A stretch of DNA of 64,000 bases. It comes from Desulfovibrio sp. OH1186_COT-070 (GTDB taxonomy: Bacteria > Desulfobacterota > Desulfovibrionia > Desulfovibrionales > Desulfovibrionaceae). The stretch lies in assembly GCF_003860215.1 (NCBI RefSeq), contig NZ_RQYH01000006.1, positions 62,001 through 126,000 on the forward strand, in the 5' to 3' direction. This document shows positions 49,064-58,287 of the stretch, piece after piece. Positions within the stretch are counted from its first letter, which is position 1. Every line of letters begins with the position of its first letter. The notes beneath the pieces were generated by a model that was given only the letters and a program-made list of their open reading frames with translations, did no database searches and was not told where the DNA came from. The translations under genes were made by a program, and so were the position numbers.

Positions 49064-51124
49064 ATGAAACTTGGCCTGATGGGGAAAATGCTGCTTTTCA
49101 TCCTGGTTCCGGTCATGATCGGGCTGGGGGCGCTGTCCTGGTTCAGCTACAATTCCGCCTCCACCATCCTGAGGCAGAAAATCGTGTCCGACAGCACCCT
49201 GATGGTCTCCGCCCAGGCCGTCCAAATGGGCAATCACGCAAAACTGCTGCATGAAATCACGTCCAACACCGCGCGCAGTACCCGCATTTTGCGCTTTCTC
49301 AAGGCCGAGACCCCCGAAGAGGCCCAGGCCGACCTGCCCGCCGCGCAAAAGGCATTGGACGATCTGAAGGCGGATTTTCCGGATTTCGCGAATGTGGGAC
49401 TCACCGATGCCTCGGGCCGGGTTGTCGCCCATACCAATCCCAAGCTGCTCGGCGCAAGCATGAGTGACCGCGAGTACTACAAGCAGTCCATGGCGGGCAA
49501 GCCGGGCGCGCAGGCTGTCGTTTCCCGGAGCACCGGAAAGAGCGCCTTTATCCTGTCCGCGCCTGTGCTGGACAAAGGCAAGGCTGCGGGCGTGCTGTAC
49601 ACGACCCTGGACCTTGAGGAGATCAGCACAAAAAACGTGGACAGCATCAGGATCGGCCAGAAGGGTTACGGCATGGTCTACAGCGGCGAGGGCCTTCTGC
49701 TGCTGCACCCCAACAAGGACTATATCGGCGATGACGATCGCGGGCTGGACTGGGTGCGCCAGATGACCCAACAGCGCACCGGCTCCCTGCACTACCAGTG
49801 GAAGGGGCAGGAGAAGGAAGCCTTCTTCACCGAAATTCCCCACACCGACTGGATCATGGTTCTTTCGCTGGATACCGAGGAAATGCTCTCCCCGGTAAGT
49901 GCCCTGATACGCGGCAGCATCCTGATCTTTGCCGTATGCGCCGTGGCCGTGGCCGTGATCATTCTCCTTTTCTCCCGCAATGTCTCCACCGCCATACGCG
50001 ACAGCGCGGCCTTTGCCGAGCACATGGCCGGGGGGCATCTGGACACTCCGCAGGAAATAGCCGCGGCCCTGGACAAAGACGGCCTACGCTCCGATGAAGT
50101 CGGCCGCCTGGTCCGCAACATGACCATCATGCGGGAAAACCTCAGAAAACTGTTTGACGAAAGCACGCAAAAAACCGCCGAGGCCGCGGCGGCCACCGAA
50201 GAAGCCCGCGCAGCCACAGCCCGGGCCGAGGACGCCGCGCGCCGCGCCGAGAGCGCCAAACGCGAAGGCATGCTGGCCGCAGCCGGACAATTGGAAACCG
50301 TGGCAGGCGTTGTGGCCTCCAGGTCCGCAGAACTTTCGTCCGCCATTGAGCAGTCCGACCACAGTTCGGCGGAAGCCGCCCGACATATGGCTGAGGCTGC
50401 CACTGCCATGGGCGAGATGAATGCCACCGTGCGAGAAGTGGCCAGCAACGCCTCGGCTGCATCCTCGGTTTCGGCGGAAACACGGGCCAAGGCGGAAGAG
50501 GGTGAAAAAATTCTGCTGGACTCCCTGGAAAGCGTTGGTCAGGCGTATCAGGTATCTCTTGAACTCAAGAAGGACATGGGCACTCTGAACGAACACACGC
50601 AGGCCATCGGGCGCATCATGAACGTCATTTCCGACATAGCGGACCAGACCAATCTTCTGGCCTTGAACGCCGCCATTGAGGCGGCCCGCGCGGGCGAGGC
50701 CGGGCGAGGCTTCGCCGTGGTGGCCGACGAGGTGCGCAAGCTGGCCGAAAAAACCATGGCTTCCACCAACGAGGTCAGCCAGGCCATTTCCGCCATTCAG
50801 GAAAGCGCCGGGCAGAGCGCCAGCAAGATGGAAGAAGCCCTTGCCGCAGTGGAAAAAGCCACCGGATTCACGGAGCAGTCACGCGAATCCCTGCGCAGCA
50901 TCGTGGCCTATGCCGAAAACACGGCCGACCAGGTGCGCGCCATTGCCACGGCCAGCGAAGAGCAGTCCGCGGCCAGCGAAGAGATCAACCGGACCATTGT
51001 CACTGTCAACGACATGTCGAGCCAGATCGCCGAAGCCATGCGCAGCGCGGCCGAATCCGTACAGGGCCTCTCTGCCCAGGCCCAAAACCTTTCCGGCCTG
51101 ATTGATGAAATGAAGCGGGCGTAA
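49064..51124 (+). CDS. Methyl-accepting chemotaxis protein (Cache-type sensor)
   Basis: 686 residues. Transmembrane helix 1 (about 8-28) is followed by a periplasmic Cache-type domain (about 35-275; [35 protein letters not shown] is cut here to its role, the ligand-binding PAS-like pocket), helix 2 (about 285-305), a HAMP domain and a long cytoplasmic coiled coil with the hairpin tip [19 protein letters not shown] and [14 protein letters not shown]. No C-terminal CheR pentapeptide is visible. It senses a small molecule and controls CheA. ATG 49064 has GAGG; an in-frame ATG at 49025 is an alternative. The FliA promoter puts it in the flagellar regulon. Confidence 0.92.
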   Translation: MKLGLMGKMLLFILVPVMIGLGALSWFSYNSASTILRQKIVSDSTLMVSAQAVQMGNHAKLLHEITSNTARSTRILRFLKAETPEEAQADLPAAQKALDDLKADFPDFANVGLTDASGRVVAHTNPKLLGASMSDREYYKQSMAGKPGAQAVVSRSTGKSAFILSAPVLDKGKAAGVLYTTLDLEEISTKNVDSIRIGQKGYGMVYSGEGLLLLHPNKDYIGDDDRGLDWVRQMTQQRTGSLHYQWKGQEKEAFFTEIPHTDWIMVLSLDTEEMLSPVSALIRGSILIFAVCAVAVAVIILLFSRNVSTAIRDSAAFAEHMAGGHLDTPQEIAAALDKDGLRSDEVGRLVRNMTIMRENLRKLFDESTQKTAEAAAATEEARAATARAEDAARRAESAKREGMLAAAGQLETVAGVVASRSAELSSAIEQSDHSSAEAARHMAEAATAMGEMNATVREVASNASAASSVSAETRAKAEEGEKILLDSLESVGQAYQVSLELKKDMGTLNEHTQAIGRIMNVISDIADQTNLLALNAAIEAARAGEAGRGFAVVADEVRKLAEKTMASTNEVSQAISAIQESAGQSASKMEEALAAVEKATGFTEQSRESLRSIVAYAENTADQVRAIATASEEQSAASEEINRTIVTVNDMSSQIAEAMRSAAESVQGLSAQAQNLSGLIDEMKRA

Positions 51125-51135
51125 GCATGCACCGC

Positions 51136-51175
51136 AAGTGTCCGTGGCTCCGGAATGCCGGAGCCCCGGACACTT
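51136..51175 (+). terminator. Terminator of the chemoreceptor gene
   Basis: 18-nt arms (51136-51153 / 51158-51175) with one mismatch and a 4-nt loop, then a pyrimidine-rich stretch. Confidence 0.75.
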
Positions 51176-51369
51176 TCCCCTTCCAGTCTTTTCTTGCCTT
51201 TTGTCACACGCGGGGCTACCTTTGCCCTGCGGAAAAATTTTCGGCTCAACGCACGCCCTCCCGCGCTCCGCGCGGAAAAGAATTTTCCCGCGCATCCCTT
51301 TTTCGCAGCCGTTCCGGCCTGTTTCGGACAGTTGCCTTTTGCCGCCATTCCAGGCGCAGCGGAGAATGT
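51176..51369 (+). other. thiS leader region
   Basis: About 195 bp. It contains a near-perfect hairpin (51271-51292, arms CGCGGAAAA / TTTTCCCGCG) but none of the conserved TPP-riboswitch strings (for example CTGAGA), so no riboswitch is called. No strong promoter seen. Confidence 0.45.
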
Positions 51370-51570
51370 ATGGACGTCATCGTCAACGGCGAAACAGAAA
51401 CCTGCGCCGAAAACACCAGTCTGGCGGACTTGCTGCACCAGCGGGGGCATACGGCCCAAACCGTGGTCACGGAGCTCAACGGGCAGATTGTCCCGCACGA
51501 AGCCCGGCAAACAACGCTGCTGCACGCAGGCGACCGCCTGGAAATCGTCCACTTTGTCGGCGGAGGCTAA
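51370..51570 (+). CDS. thiS: Sulfur carrier protein ThiS
   Basis: 66 residues, ubiquitin-like fold: VIVNGETETCAENTSLADLL at the start and a C-terminal VGGG, whose last Gly-Gly is adenylated by ThiF and then carries thiocarboxylate sulfur to ThiG. ATG 51370 follows GGAG by five bases; the frame is open upstream but unrelated. First gene of thiSGHF. Confidence 0.95.
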   Translation: MDVIVNGETETCAENTSLADLLHQRGHTAQTVVTELNGQIVPHEARQTTLLHAGDRLEIVHFVGGG

Positions 51571-51645
51571 CCCCGCCGTCCCACACGCTCCCCGGCTCCG
51601 GCCATTGCCGCACGTTTTCAACCCGCAACTTTCCGGCACCATCCC

Positions 51646-52431
51646 ATGCACGATCCCCTTGTCATCGGCGGTATTTCGCTGCAAAGCCGCCTTTTTATCG
51701 GTACAGGAAAATACGCTTCGGACAGTTTCATCCCCGCCGTAGCCGAAGCCAGCGGCGCCCAGGTCATCACCGTGGCTGTGCGACGTGTAGACAAAACCAC
51801 GGACGGACGGCCCCGTCAGGACGTCATGGAGCACATTCCTCCCCACATGCGCCTTTTGCCCAATACCTCCGGAGCGCGTACCGCCGAAGAGGCCGTCCGT
51901 CTTGCACGGCTGGCGCGCGCCGCGGGCTGCGGCGACTGGATCAAGATCGAGGTCATTTCCGACACGCGCCACCTGCTGCCCGACGGCTATGCAACAGCCA
52001 AGGCCACGGAAATTCTGGCAAAAGAGGGCTTCACCGTCCTGCCCTACATCAATCCCGACCTCTATGTGGCCCGCGACTGCGCCAGCGCCGGAGCCGCGGC
52101 CATCATGCCGCTGGGCGCTCCCATCGGCACCAACCGCGGCCTGCGCACCAGAGAAATGATTGCCATTCTGCTTGAAGAATGCGACCTGCCCATTGTGGTG
52201 GACGCGGGCATCGGCCGCCCTTCGGAAGCCTGCGAGGCCATGGAAATGGGCGCTGCCGCCTGCCTCGTGAACACGGCCATCGCTTCGTCCGCCGAGCCTG
52301 TACGCATGGCTCGCGCCTTTGGAGAGGCCGTACGCGCAGGGCGCGAAGCCTGGCTCGCCGGACCGGGAGCCGTGCGCGGCGTGGCCGAGGGTGCCAGCGC
52401 GTCTTCTCCCCTGACGGGATTTCTGGACTGA
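51646..52431 (+). CDS. thiG: Thiazole synthase
   Basis: 261 residues, TIM barrel. [10 protein letters not shown] opens it; Lys100 in DWIKIEVI is the Schiff-base lysine for deoxyxylulose phosphate; [13 protein letters not shown] and [12 protein letters not shown] bind the phosphate. It joins DXP, dehydroglycine (from ThiH) and ThiS sulfur into the thiazole of thiamin. The ribosome-binding site is weak. It follows thiS by 75 bp. Confidence 0.96.
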   Translation: MHDPLVIGGISLQSRLFIGTGKYASDSFIPAVAEASGAQVITVAVRRVDKTTDGRPRQDVMEHIPPHMRLLPNTSGARTAEEAVRLARLARAAGCGDWIKIEVISDTRHLLPDGYATAKATEILAKEGFTVLPYINPDLYVARDCASAGAAAIMPLGAPIGTNRGLRTREMIAILLEECDLPIVVDAGIGRPSEACEAMEMGAAACLVNTAIASSAEPVRMARAFGEAVRAGREAWLAGPGAVRGVAEGASASSPLTGFLD

Positions 52432-52438
52432 GGCTGCC

Positions 52439-53563
52439 ATGGAAACATTTCAGGATGTCCTGCGGGACTGGCCTGTCTCGCGGCGCAAGGAAGCTGCAGC
52501 GTCAGCCACGGAAAGCAGTGTGCTGGCCGCGCTGCACAAAGACAGCCTGCGGCCGGAAGATTTTCTGGCGCTGCTCTCCCCGGCTGCCTCGGCCCATCTG
52601 GAAGCCATGGCCCGCCGCGCCCATGACCTGACTCTGCGTTTCTTCGGCCGGGCGGTGAACATTTTTACGCCCCTCTATGTTTCCGATATCTGCACCAACC
52701 AGTGCCGCTACTGCGGCTTCAACGCCAAAAATACGCAGCCCCGCCACCACCTCTCCGTGGACGAGGCCGAAGCCGAGGCGCGCTGCCTGGCGGCACGGGG
52801 TTTTCAGCACATCCTGCTGCTCACCGGGGACGCGCGCAAAATTTCCTCCCCCGCCTATATCGCCGATGTGGCCCGCCGCATCCGGCCGCTTTTCGCCTCT
52901 GTGGGCATTGAAGTCTATTCCCTCACGGGCGAGGAATATGCGCAACTGGTCCGCGCCGGAGTGGACAGCATGACCATGTTTCAGGAGACCTACCAGCCCG
53001 AACTCTACGCCTGGCTGCACCCGGCAGGCCCCAAGAGCGATTATGCCTTCCGTCTCAACGCGCCGCAGCGCGCCGCAGAAAACGGCATGCGCTCCATTGG
53101 GCTGGGGGCGCTGCTGGGCTTGGACGATTTTGTGGCGGACGCCTTTGCCGCCGGGCTGCACGCCTGGTGGCTGCAACGCCGCTATCCCGGTGTGGACGTG
53201 AGTGTGTCCATTCCGCGCATCTGCCCGCATGAAGGCAGCTTTGACGTGCAGCACACGGTGGACGACCGTCGGCTGGCGCAGTATGTGGCTGCCCTGCGCT
53301 GCTTTTTGCCGCGCGCAGGCATCACCTGCTCAAGCCGCGAAAACGCCTTCATGCGCAACCATTTGATCCCGCTGGGCGTAACGCGCGTTTCCGCAGGCGT
53401 TTCCACGGCTGTGGGCGGGCGGGCCACCGAAGACATGCACAATCCCGGCCAGTTTGAAATCTCTGACCGGCGCAGCCTGGAACAGATGGTGGCAGACCTT
53501 GCGGCTCTGGGCTATCAGGCTGTGCTCAAGGACTGGGAAGACCCGGCAGGAAGCGGAGCCTGA
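52439..53563 (+). CDS. thiH: 2-iminoacetate synthase (tyrosine lyase)
   Basis: 374 residues, radical SAM enzyme. The cluster cysteines are Cys85, Cys89 and Cys92 (CTNQCRYC), after the NIFTPLYVSDI typical of ThiH. It cleaves tyrosine to dehydroglycine and p-cresol, the route used by anaerobes instead of the oxygen-requiring ThiO. It lies 7 bp after thiG and 4 bp before thiF. Confidence 0.95.
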   Translation: METFQDVLRDWPVSRRKEAAASATESSVLAALHKDSLRPEDFLALLSPAASAHLEAMARRAHDLTLRFFGRAVNIFTPLYVSDICTNQCRYCGFNAKNTQPRHHLSVDEAEAEARCLAARGFQHILLLTGDARKISSPAYIADVARRIRPLFASVGIEVYSLTGEEYAQLVRAGVDSMTMFQETYQPELYAWLHPAGPKSDYAFRLNAPQRAAENGMRSIGLGALLGLDDFVADAFAAGLHAWWLQRRYPGVDVSVSIPRICPHEGSFDVQHTVDDRRLAQYVAALRCFLPRAGITCSSRENAFMRNHLIPLGVTRVSAGVSTAVGGRATEDMHNPGQFEISDRRSLEQMVADLAALGYQAVLKDWEDPAGSGA

Positions 53564-53567
53564 CGCC

Positions 53568-54185
53568 GTGGACAACGTGCTGCGCCACGGCCTTGCCCGC
53601 TACCTCAGCCAGGAACACCTGCAATGCCTGCGTCAGGTCCGCATAGGCGTTGCCGGTGCCGGGGGGCTGGGGTCCAATGCCGCTCTCATGCTTGTTCGCA
53701 GCGGCGTGGGCAAACTGCTGCTGCTGGACGATGACGTGGTGGATGCCTCCAACCTCAACCGCCAGCAATACTGGCCCCGCCATGTGGGGCAGCCCAAGGT
53801 GGACGCCTTGGCCGAACTGTTGCGCGAACTCGACCCTGATCTGGACCTTGACGTCCGCCGCCTGCGCCTGACAGCCGACAATCTTCCGCATATTCTGCCT
53901 CTCTGCCCCGTATGGGTCGAAGCTTTGGACGGAACGGAAGACAAGCGCCTGCTGGTGGAAGGCGCCCTGCTGGCCGGGCTGCGCGTGGCCAGCGCATCGG
54001 GTATGGGCGGCTGGGGCGGCCCCGCCATGAGCAAACGCCGCCTGGGAAATCTGGTTCTGGTGGGCGATTTTACCACAGACATCCTGCAGGCCCCTCCCCT
54101 GGCCCCGCGCGTTACCCAGGCAGCGGCCCTGCTGGCCGATGCCGTGCTGGAAATGCTCCTGGACAGCCCCCCGCCGCAGAACTGA
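53568..54185 (+). CDS. thiF: ThiS adenylyltransferase ThiF (short form)
   Basis: 205 residues. GVAGAGGLGSNAALMLVRSG is the ATP-binding loop of the E1/MoeB fold and DDDVVDASNLNRQQY the following conserved segment. It activates the ThiS C-terminus. It lacks the cysteine pairs that bind zinc in long ThiF/MoeB, as in the short ThiF of many anaerobes. The start is GTG 53568 with GGAG nine bases upstream; an ATG at 53454 would overlap thiH by over 100 bp. Confidence 0.88.
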   Translation: MDNVLRHGLARYLSQEHLQCLRQVRIGVAGAGGLGSNAALMLVRSGVGKLLLLDDDVVDASNLNRQQYWPRHVGQPKVDALAELLRELDPDLDLDVRRLRLTADNLPHILPLCPVWVEALDGTEDKRLLVEGALLAGLRVASASGMGGWGGPAMSKRRLGNLVLVGDFTTDILQAPPLAPRVTQAAALLADAVLEMLLDSPPPQN

Positions 54186-54200
54186 TGCACAAAATCTTGC

Positions 54201-54249
54201 GTACGAAAGCCCGCTACGGCAAAAACATTGCCGTAGCGGGCTTTCGTAC
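54201..54249. terminator. Bidirectional terminator, 22-bp perfect stem
   Basis: Perfect arms 54201-54222 / 54228-54249, 5-nt loop, with further partial pairing outside. Separates the convergent thi operon and the aldehyde dehydrogenase gene. Confidence 0.85.
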
Positions 54250-54262
54250 TGTGCAAAAATCC

Positions 54263-55792
54263 CTACGAGGCGACGCAGGAGCGAACGGCCTTGCTGCCAG
54301 CCGGTTTGCCGCCTGTCTGGGCATGGGGGTCAATGGTACGGATGGTGGTCACCTTGTTCTGGGTAAAGAAGTCAAAGCCTTCACGCCCCTGCACCTTGTT
54401 GGTGCCGAGCAGGGAGCCCTTGATTCCGCCAAAGGGAATGTACGGATGGGGCGCGCAGATGCCCACATTCACGCCCACCATGCCCACATCCGCCTCGCGG
54501 CTGAATTTTTCGGCATAGAACTGGCTGCGCGTGAAAATGCAGGCGCCGTTGCCGAATTCGGACCGGCGGATGAGATCCAGGGCATCGTCCATGTCCGCAA
54601 TCTTGATTGTTCCCACAATGGGGCCGAAAACTTCTGTTGTGAACAGCGGGTTGCAGGGCGTGAGATCCTTGACGATAATGGGCCCCACAAAGAATCCGTT
54701 CCTGTTTTTTTCCGGCAGGTCGAGCTGGCGGCGGTCCAGCACCAGCTTGCAGCCCTGGCCGTGCGCAAGAGCCGCCTCCAGCGACTCATGCACAAAATCC
54801 ACGGCCTTGCGGGAAATGAGCGGCCCCATGTACACATCGGGGTCAAAGGCATCGCCCACCTTGATGCTCGCGGCGGACTCCACCATGATGTCCACCACCT
54901 TGTCGTACACTTCGGGCACTGCGGCCACCAGCGATCCTGCCAGGCAGCGCTGCCCCGCGGAACCGTAGCAGGAATTGAGGTAGTTCTCGCGAAAAACGTC
55001 CATATCCGCGTCTTCCATGACCACCAGCATGTTTTTGGCCCCGCCGAGCAGCATGGACCGCTTGCAGAGGCGCGCGCAGCCTTCGGCCATTTTTTTGGCC
55101 GTGGGCGTGGAGCCCACCAGGCAGACGCCCGCAATGCGCGGATCATCGTACCAGGAGCCGGGAATGTCCCTGTTGCCGTGAATGATGTTCACAACGCCGG
55201 GCGGCAATTCTATTTCCGTAAAAATTTCGCCCATGAGCTGCATGAAATACGGCGACTGCGTCGAAGGCTTGAAAATGAAGGTATTGCCGACAACAATGGC
55301 GTAAGGAATGAACCAGCCGAAAACCAGGGCGGGAAAGTTGAACGGAGCCACGCCGCCAAAAACGCCCAGAGGTTCGCGCACGACCTTGCCGCTGATGTTG
55401 CCGGAAATATAATCAAGGGTCTGCCCCTGAATCATGGCCGGAGCGCAGGCCGCGGCCTCCAGAATTTCTACCACGCGCTGCACTTCGCCCCTGGCTTCGG
55501 AAATATGTTTGGCCTGATCCAGGGCAATGGCCTGCGCCAGATCCTCCTTGCGCCGCAGCATGCCTTCGCGCATTTTGTGGATGAAGGCCGTGCGCCTGCC
55601 GATGGACAGGGCGCGCCAGCCGGGATAGGCGGCGGCCGCCGTGTCCACAGCCAGTTTGGAGGTTTCCGGGCCGGACTGGGGCACAACGGAAATCTGCTCC
55701 CCTGTGGAGGGGTTGTACAGGGGTACAACGGACGCGCCTTTTTCTTCCTGCCATTGGCCGTTGATATAGTTTCTGATGCTGATCTGTGGCAT
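54263..55792 (-). CDS. CoA-acylating aldehyde dehydrogenase, MmsA-like
   Basis: 509 residues, aldehyde dehydrogenase fold. PFNFPALVFGWFIPYAIVVGN, GSTPTAKKMAEG and GSAGQRCLAGSL (catalytic Cys283) follow the methylmalonate-semialdehyde dehydrogenase pattern. The usual catalytic glutamate of hydrolytic enzymes is replaced in LLGGAKN, as in MmsA, which releases a CoA thioester. The substrate is unknown: malonate-type semialdehyde, acetaldehyde or sulfoacetaldehyde are candidates given the sulfonate-type importer beside it. ATG 55792 has GGAGGAAAC; an ATG six codons upstream is less good. Last gene of the uptake block. Confidence 0.85.
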   Translation of the reverse strand: MPQISIRNYINGQWQEEKGASVVPLYNPSTGEQISVVPQSGPETSKLAVDTAAAAYPGWRALSIGRRTAFIHKMREGMLRRKEDLAQAIALDQAKHISEARGEVQRVVEILEAAACAPAMIQGQTLDYISGNISGKVVREPLGVFGGVAPFNFPALVFGWFIPYAIVVGNTFIFKPSTQSPYFMQLMGEIFTEIELPPGVVNIIHGNRDIPGSWYDDPRIAGVCLVGSTPTAKKMAEGCARLCKRSMLLGGAKNMLVVMEDADMDVFRENYLNSCYGSAGQRCLAGSLVAAVPEVYDKVVDIMVESAASIKVGDAFDPDVYMGPLISRKAVDFVHESLEAALAHGQGCKLVLDRRQLDLPEKNRNGFFVGPIIVKDLTPCNPLFTTEVFGPIVGTIKIADMDDALDLIRRSEFGNGACIFTRSQFYAEKFSREADVGMVGVNVGICAPHPYIPFGGIKGSLLGTNKVQGREGFDFFTQNKVTTIRTIDPHAQTGGKPAGSKAVRSCVAS

Positions 55793-55859
55793 GTTTCCTC
55801 CTCCGGACATGGAGATGGCAATTTTTCGGGACGCGCCGACAATACGGCGCTCTCACGGA

Positions 55860-55889
55860 CCTTCCGCCCCGCGTGCGCGGGGCGGAAGG
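55860..55889. terminator. Hairpin between the binding-protein and dehydrogenase genes
   Basis: 14-nt perfect arms (55860-55873 / 55876-55889) almost without loop, no T-run on the minus strand. Could attenuate transcription into the dehydrogenase gene. Confidence 0.45.
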
Positions 55890-55897
55890 CAGTGCGT

Positions 55898-56968
55898 TTA
55901 TTCGGCGGGAATCGGGGTCTTGACCTTCTTCAGGAACATATCCGTCACATAGTCCGCCTCGCCGACCTTCTTGAGATCGTCCTTGGTGATGCGGCCCACT
56001 TCGGCAAAGAATGTGGCGATGTCCGCATGCCACTTTTTGGCGATACCTTCGTCAAACAGCTTCACCTGCTCCTCGTAATTGAAGACAGGGTGGGTTTCCA
56101 GATCCTTCAGGGCCATGGCGTCGGAATAGTTCTTGCCCGCCCATTCCAGGAAGAAACGCTTGTATTCGGGCACAAGGCTCTTGGGATCCGTCTTCATGCG
56201 GTTCTGGATCATGTTGACCGCGCGCAGGTACACGCGCAGAAATTTGGCGACAAGATCCGGGTTGGCGTCAGCCCACTTCTTGTCGGCAATGAGGCTGATG
56301 GGCAGGCCCACGCCGCAGGTCTTGGGCATGCCTACGATCTTCCAGCCCTTTTCCTCGCCAAGATACATGTGCGGGGCCCACAGAGAAACCATGTCGCCGA
56401 TGCCGGTGCTGAACGCCGCCAGAGCCTGGGCCTGATCCATGTTCTTGATGACGACATCGCTGTCCTTGAGGCCCAGCACACGCAGCCAGTGGCTGAGGGC
56501 GAAGTGCGAAGAAGACACGGTGGTTGCCAGGATGGTCTTGCCGCGCACATCATCGGGGTGGCCGTACACCTCGGGATACTCCGGATTGTAGCCCTTGGTC
56601 TTGAGCACGGGGCTGTCCGGACGCACCATGACGGCGTTGGTGATGGACTCGTCGTTGCCGATGCCGATGACGTAGGTTCCGTAACGCAGATTGCCCATCA
56701 TGGCCGGTACGGCACCGGTGCCGCAGAGCACCCATTCGCCCGCGGGCAGGGCATTGAGCTGGGCCATGCCCGAATCAAAGTACAGAAGTTCAAGGTCAAT
56801 GCCTTCTTCCTTGTCCCAGCCTTTTTCGTGCGCGTACCAGACAAGAAAGGTCTCGTGCTCGTCCATCCACGCGGTACGCAGTTTGACAGGTTTTTCCGCC
56901 AGGCAGACGCCCGCGCCGAACAGGACGACTGCCAACAGCCCGACGACACAAAGGAGAAGCTTTTTCAT
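55898..56968 (-). CDS. ABC importer binding protein, NMT1/SsuA/TauA family
   Basis: 356 residues. A signal peptide (MKKLLLCVVGLLAVVLFGAG, cleavage near CLAEK) leads into a type II periplasmic-binding fold: KLRTAWMDEHETFLVWYAHEKG, then EGIDLELLYFDSG, and GKTILATTVSSSHFAL for the second lobe. The family binds sulfonates (taurine, alkanesulfonates), nitrate or thiamin precursors. It should feed the two-permease ABC importer encoded upstream. GGAGG stands before the ATG. The ligand cannot be read from sequence. Confidence 0.85.
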   Translation of the reverse strand: MKKLLLCVVGLLAVVLFGAGVCLAEKPVKLRTAWMDEHETFLVWYAHEKGWDKEEGIDLELLYFDSGMAQLNALPAGEWVLCGTGAVPAMMGNLRYGTYVIGIGNDESITNAVMVRPDSPVLKTKGYNPEYPEVYGHPDDVRGKTILATTVSSSHFALSHWLRVLGLKDSDVVIKNMDQAQALAAFSTGIGDMVSLWAPHMYLGEEKGWKIVGMPKTCGVGLPISLIADKKWADANPDLVAKFLRVYLRAVNMIQNRMKTDPKSLVPEYKRFFLEWAGKNYSDAMALKDLETHPVFNYEEQVKLFDEGIAKKWHADIATFFAEVGRITKDDLKKVGEADYVTDMFLKKVKTPIPAE

Positions 56969-57024
56969 AAAAACCTCCGGATATGGAGAAAGCCCGGCTT
57001 TCCCCGGTTACAAGAGCACCACTC

Positions 57025-57420
57025 TCATTGCCGCTTTTCGGGAGTTTGGCCCAGGCAGGTTCCGCCCGCCCGCCGCCGCATGAGCTCTGTCAGGCATTGT
57101 GTGGTGGAATGCCTGTACACGCAATACTGACACCAGCAGGCCCCCAGAATGCAGATCACAGACAACAGCCTGTGCCCTCCCGAAAAATATACCGCCAAAG
57201 CCAGCACGCAGCCCGCAAACACTCCGATCCGGTATTGTGCCCTGCGGGCATACAGTCCCTTCAACCTGCGTTCCAAAGCGTCGTTGGACAAAGCCTCATT
57301 CTCTTTCTGCCGGTCTTCCGCCGCGCGCCCGCTGATTCTCCGGGCCAGACGCCCCGCAAGACTCCAGACCACCACAGCAGCGGCGACAAGAAGAAGAAAA
57401 TGCACGGTTGCCGCGTCCAT
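57025..57420 (-). CDS. Small membrane protein in the ABC operon, unknown
   Basis: 131 residues. Hydrophobic stretches at about 6-24 and two closely spaced ones at about 68-102 predict three membrane helices, with a charged 40-residue loop (ERRLKGLYARRAQYRIG) between. Cysteines cluster in ICILGACWCQYCVY. No known family recognised. It starts 70 bp after the first ATPase gene and ends 56 bp before the binding-protein gene, so it belongs to the transport operon by position. A GGGGGCG sequence precedes its ATG. Confidence 0.55.
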   Translation of the reverse strand: MDAATVHFLLLVAAAVVVWSLAGRLARRISGRAAEDRQKENEALSNDALERRLKGLYARRAQYRIGVFAGCVLALAVYFSGGHRLLSVICILGACWCQYCVYRHSTTQCLTELMRRRAGGTCLGQTPEKRQ

Positions 57421-57490
57421 ACGCCCCCTGCTGCCCCTTTGCGCCCGCGCCTGGCCTCAAAGCCGCCGTAAATCCGCGGGGCAGAAAAAA

Positions 57491-58255
57491 TCAGAGTACC
57501 AGTTCCGTTCTGTCTGTAATGACCTCGCGCATTCTGAGAAGCTCCATGTCCGTGTGCTCTCTGGGCCGTGGCAGGTTCACCGGAAATTCCTCCTTGATGG
57601 TTCCCGGCAGCTTGCCTTCCATAAGCACGATGCGGTCGCCCAGATACAGGGCCTCGTCAATATTGTTGGTCACAAAGATGATGGTGCGTTTTTCCTGTTC
57701 CCAGATCCGCGATATTTCCTGTTGCATGAACATGCGCGTCTGGGCGTCCAACTGGCCGAAAGGCTCGTCCAGCAGCATTACCTGGGGACTGTTGGCATAA
57801 GCCCGCGCAATGCCCACCCGCTGCTTCATGCCGCCGGAAAGCTGATGGGGATAATGCTTTTCAAAACCCGACAAACCCACAAGGTCAATATAGTGCATGG
57901 CGATCTCGCGCCGCTCCGCCTTGGGAACGTTGCGCAGCTTGAGCCCCATTTCCACATTGCCAAAAACGGTTTCCCAGGCAAAAAGCATGTAGCCCTGAAA
58001 GACCAGCCCCCGGTCAGCCCCCGGTCCCACAATGGGACCATCGGACATGGCGGCATAGCCCTTGTCCGGCGTTTCCAGCCCGGCGATGATGCGCAGCAGC
58101 GTGGATTTGCCGCTCTGCCCGGGACCGAGAATGACCAGAAACTCGTTTTCGTGCACGGCCAGGCTCACATCGCGGATGACCGGCACTTCCACCTTGCCCT
58201 TCTGGATGAAGGTCTTGCTGATATTGTGGCACTGTATCTTGATGCTTTTTTCCAT
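57491..58255 (-). CDS. ABC importer ATPase A (H-loop histidine replaced by Asn)
   Basis: 254 residues, NitT/TauT-type ATPase. Walker A GPGQSGKST (44-52), Q-loop LVFQGY, signature LSGGM (139-143) and Walker B LLDEP (Asp163, Glu164) are all intact. The H-loop, normally FVTHD, reads FVTNN: the switch histidine is Asn197. It energises import with the two permeases 58288 and 59133. ATG 58255 has GAGGGAAAAG upstream; the frame is open 36 codons further into the permease gene. Its partner at 59971 has the reverse pattern of substitutions. Confidence 0.88.
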   Translation of the reverse strand: MEKSIKIQCHNISKTFIQKGKVEVPVIRDVSLAVHENEFLVILGPGQSGKSTLLRIIAGLETPDKGYAAMSDGPIVGPGADRGLVFQGYMLFAWETVFGNVEMGLKLRNVPKAERREIAMHYIDLVGLSGFEKHYPHQLSGGMKQRVGIARAYANSPQVMLLDEPFGQLDAQTRMFMQQEISRIWEQEKRTIIFVTNNIDEALYLGDRIVLMEGKLPGTIKEEFPVNLPRPREHTDMELLRMREVITDRTELVL

Positions 58256-58287
58256 GGCTTTTCCCTCGCTGTATCCGTCCGCGCCCA

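Noticed and set aside
51176-51369. TPP riboswitch before thiS
   Set aside because: The conserved CTGAGA and other THI-box strings are missing.
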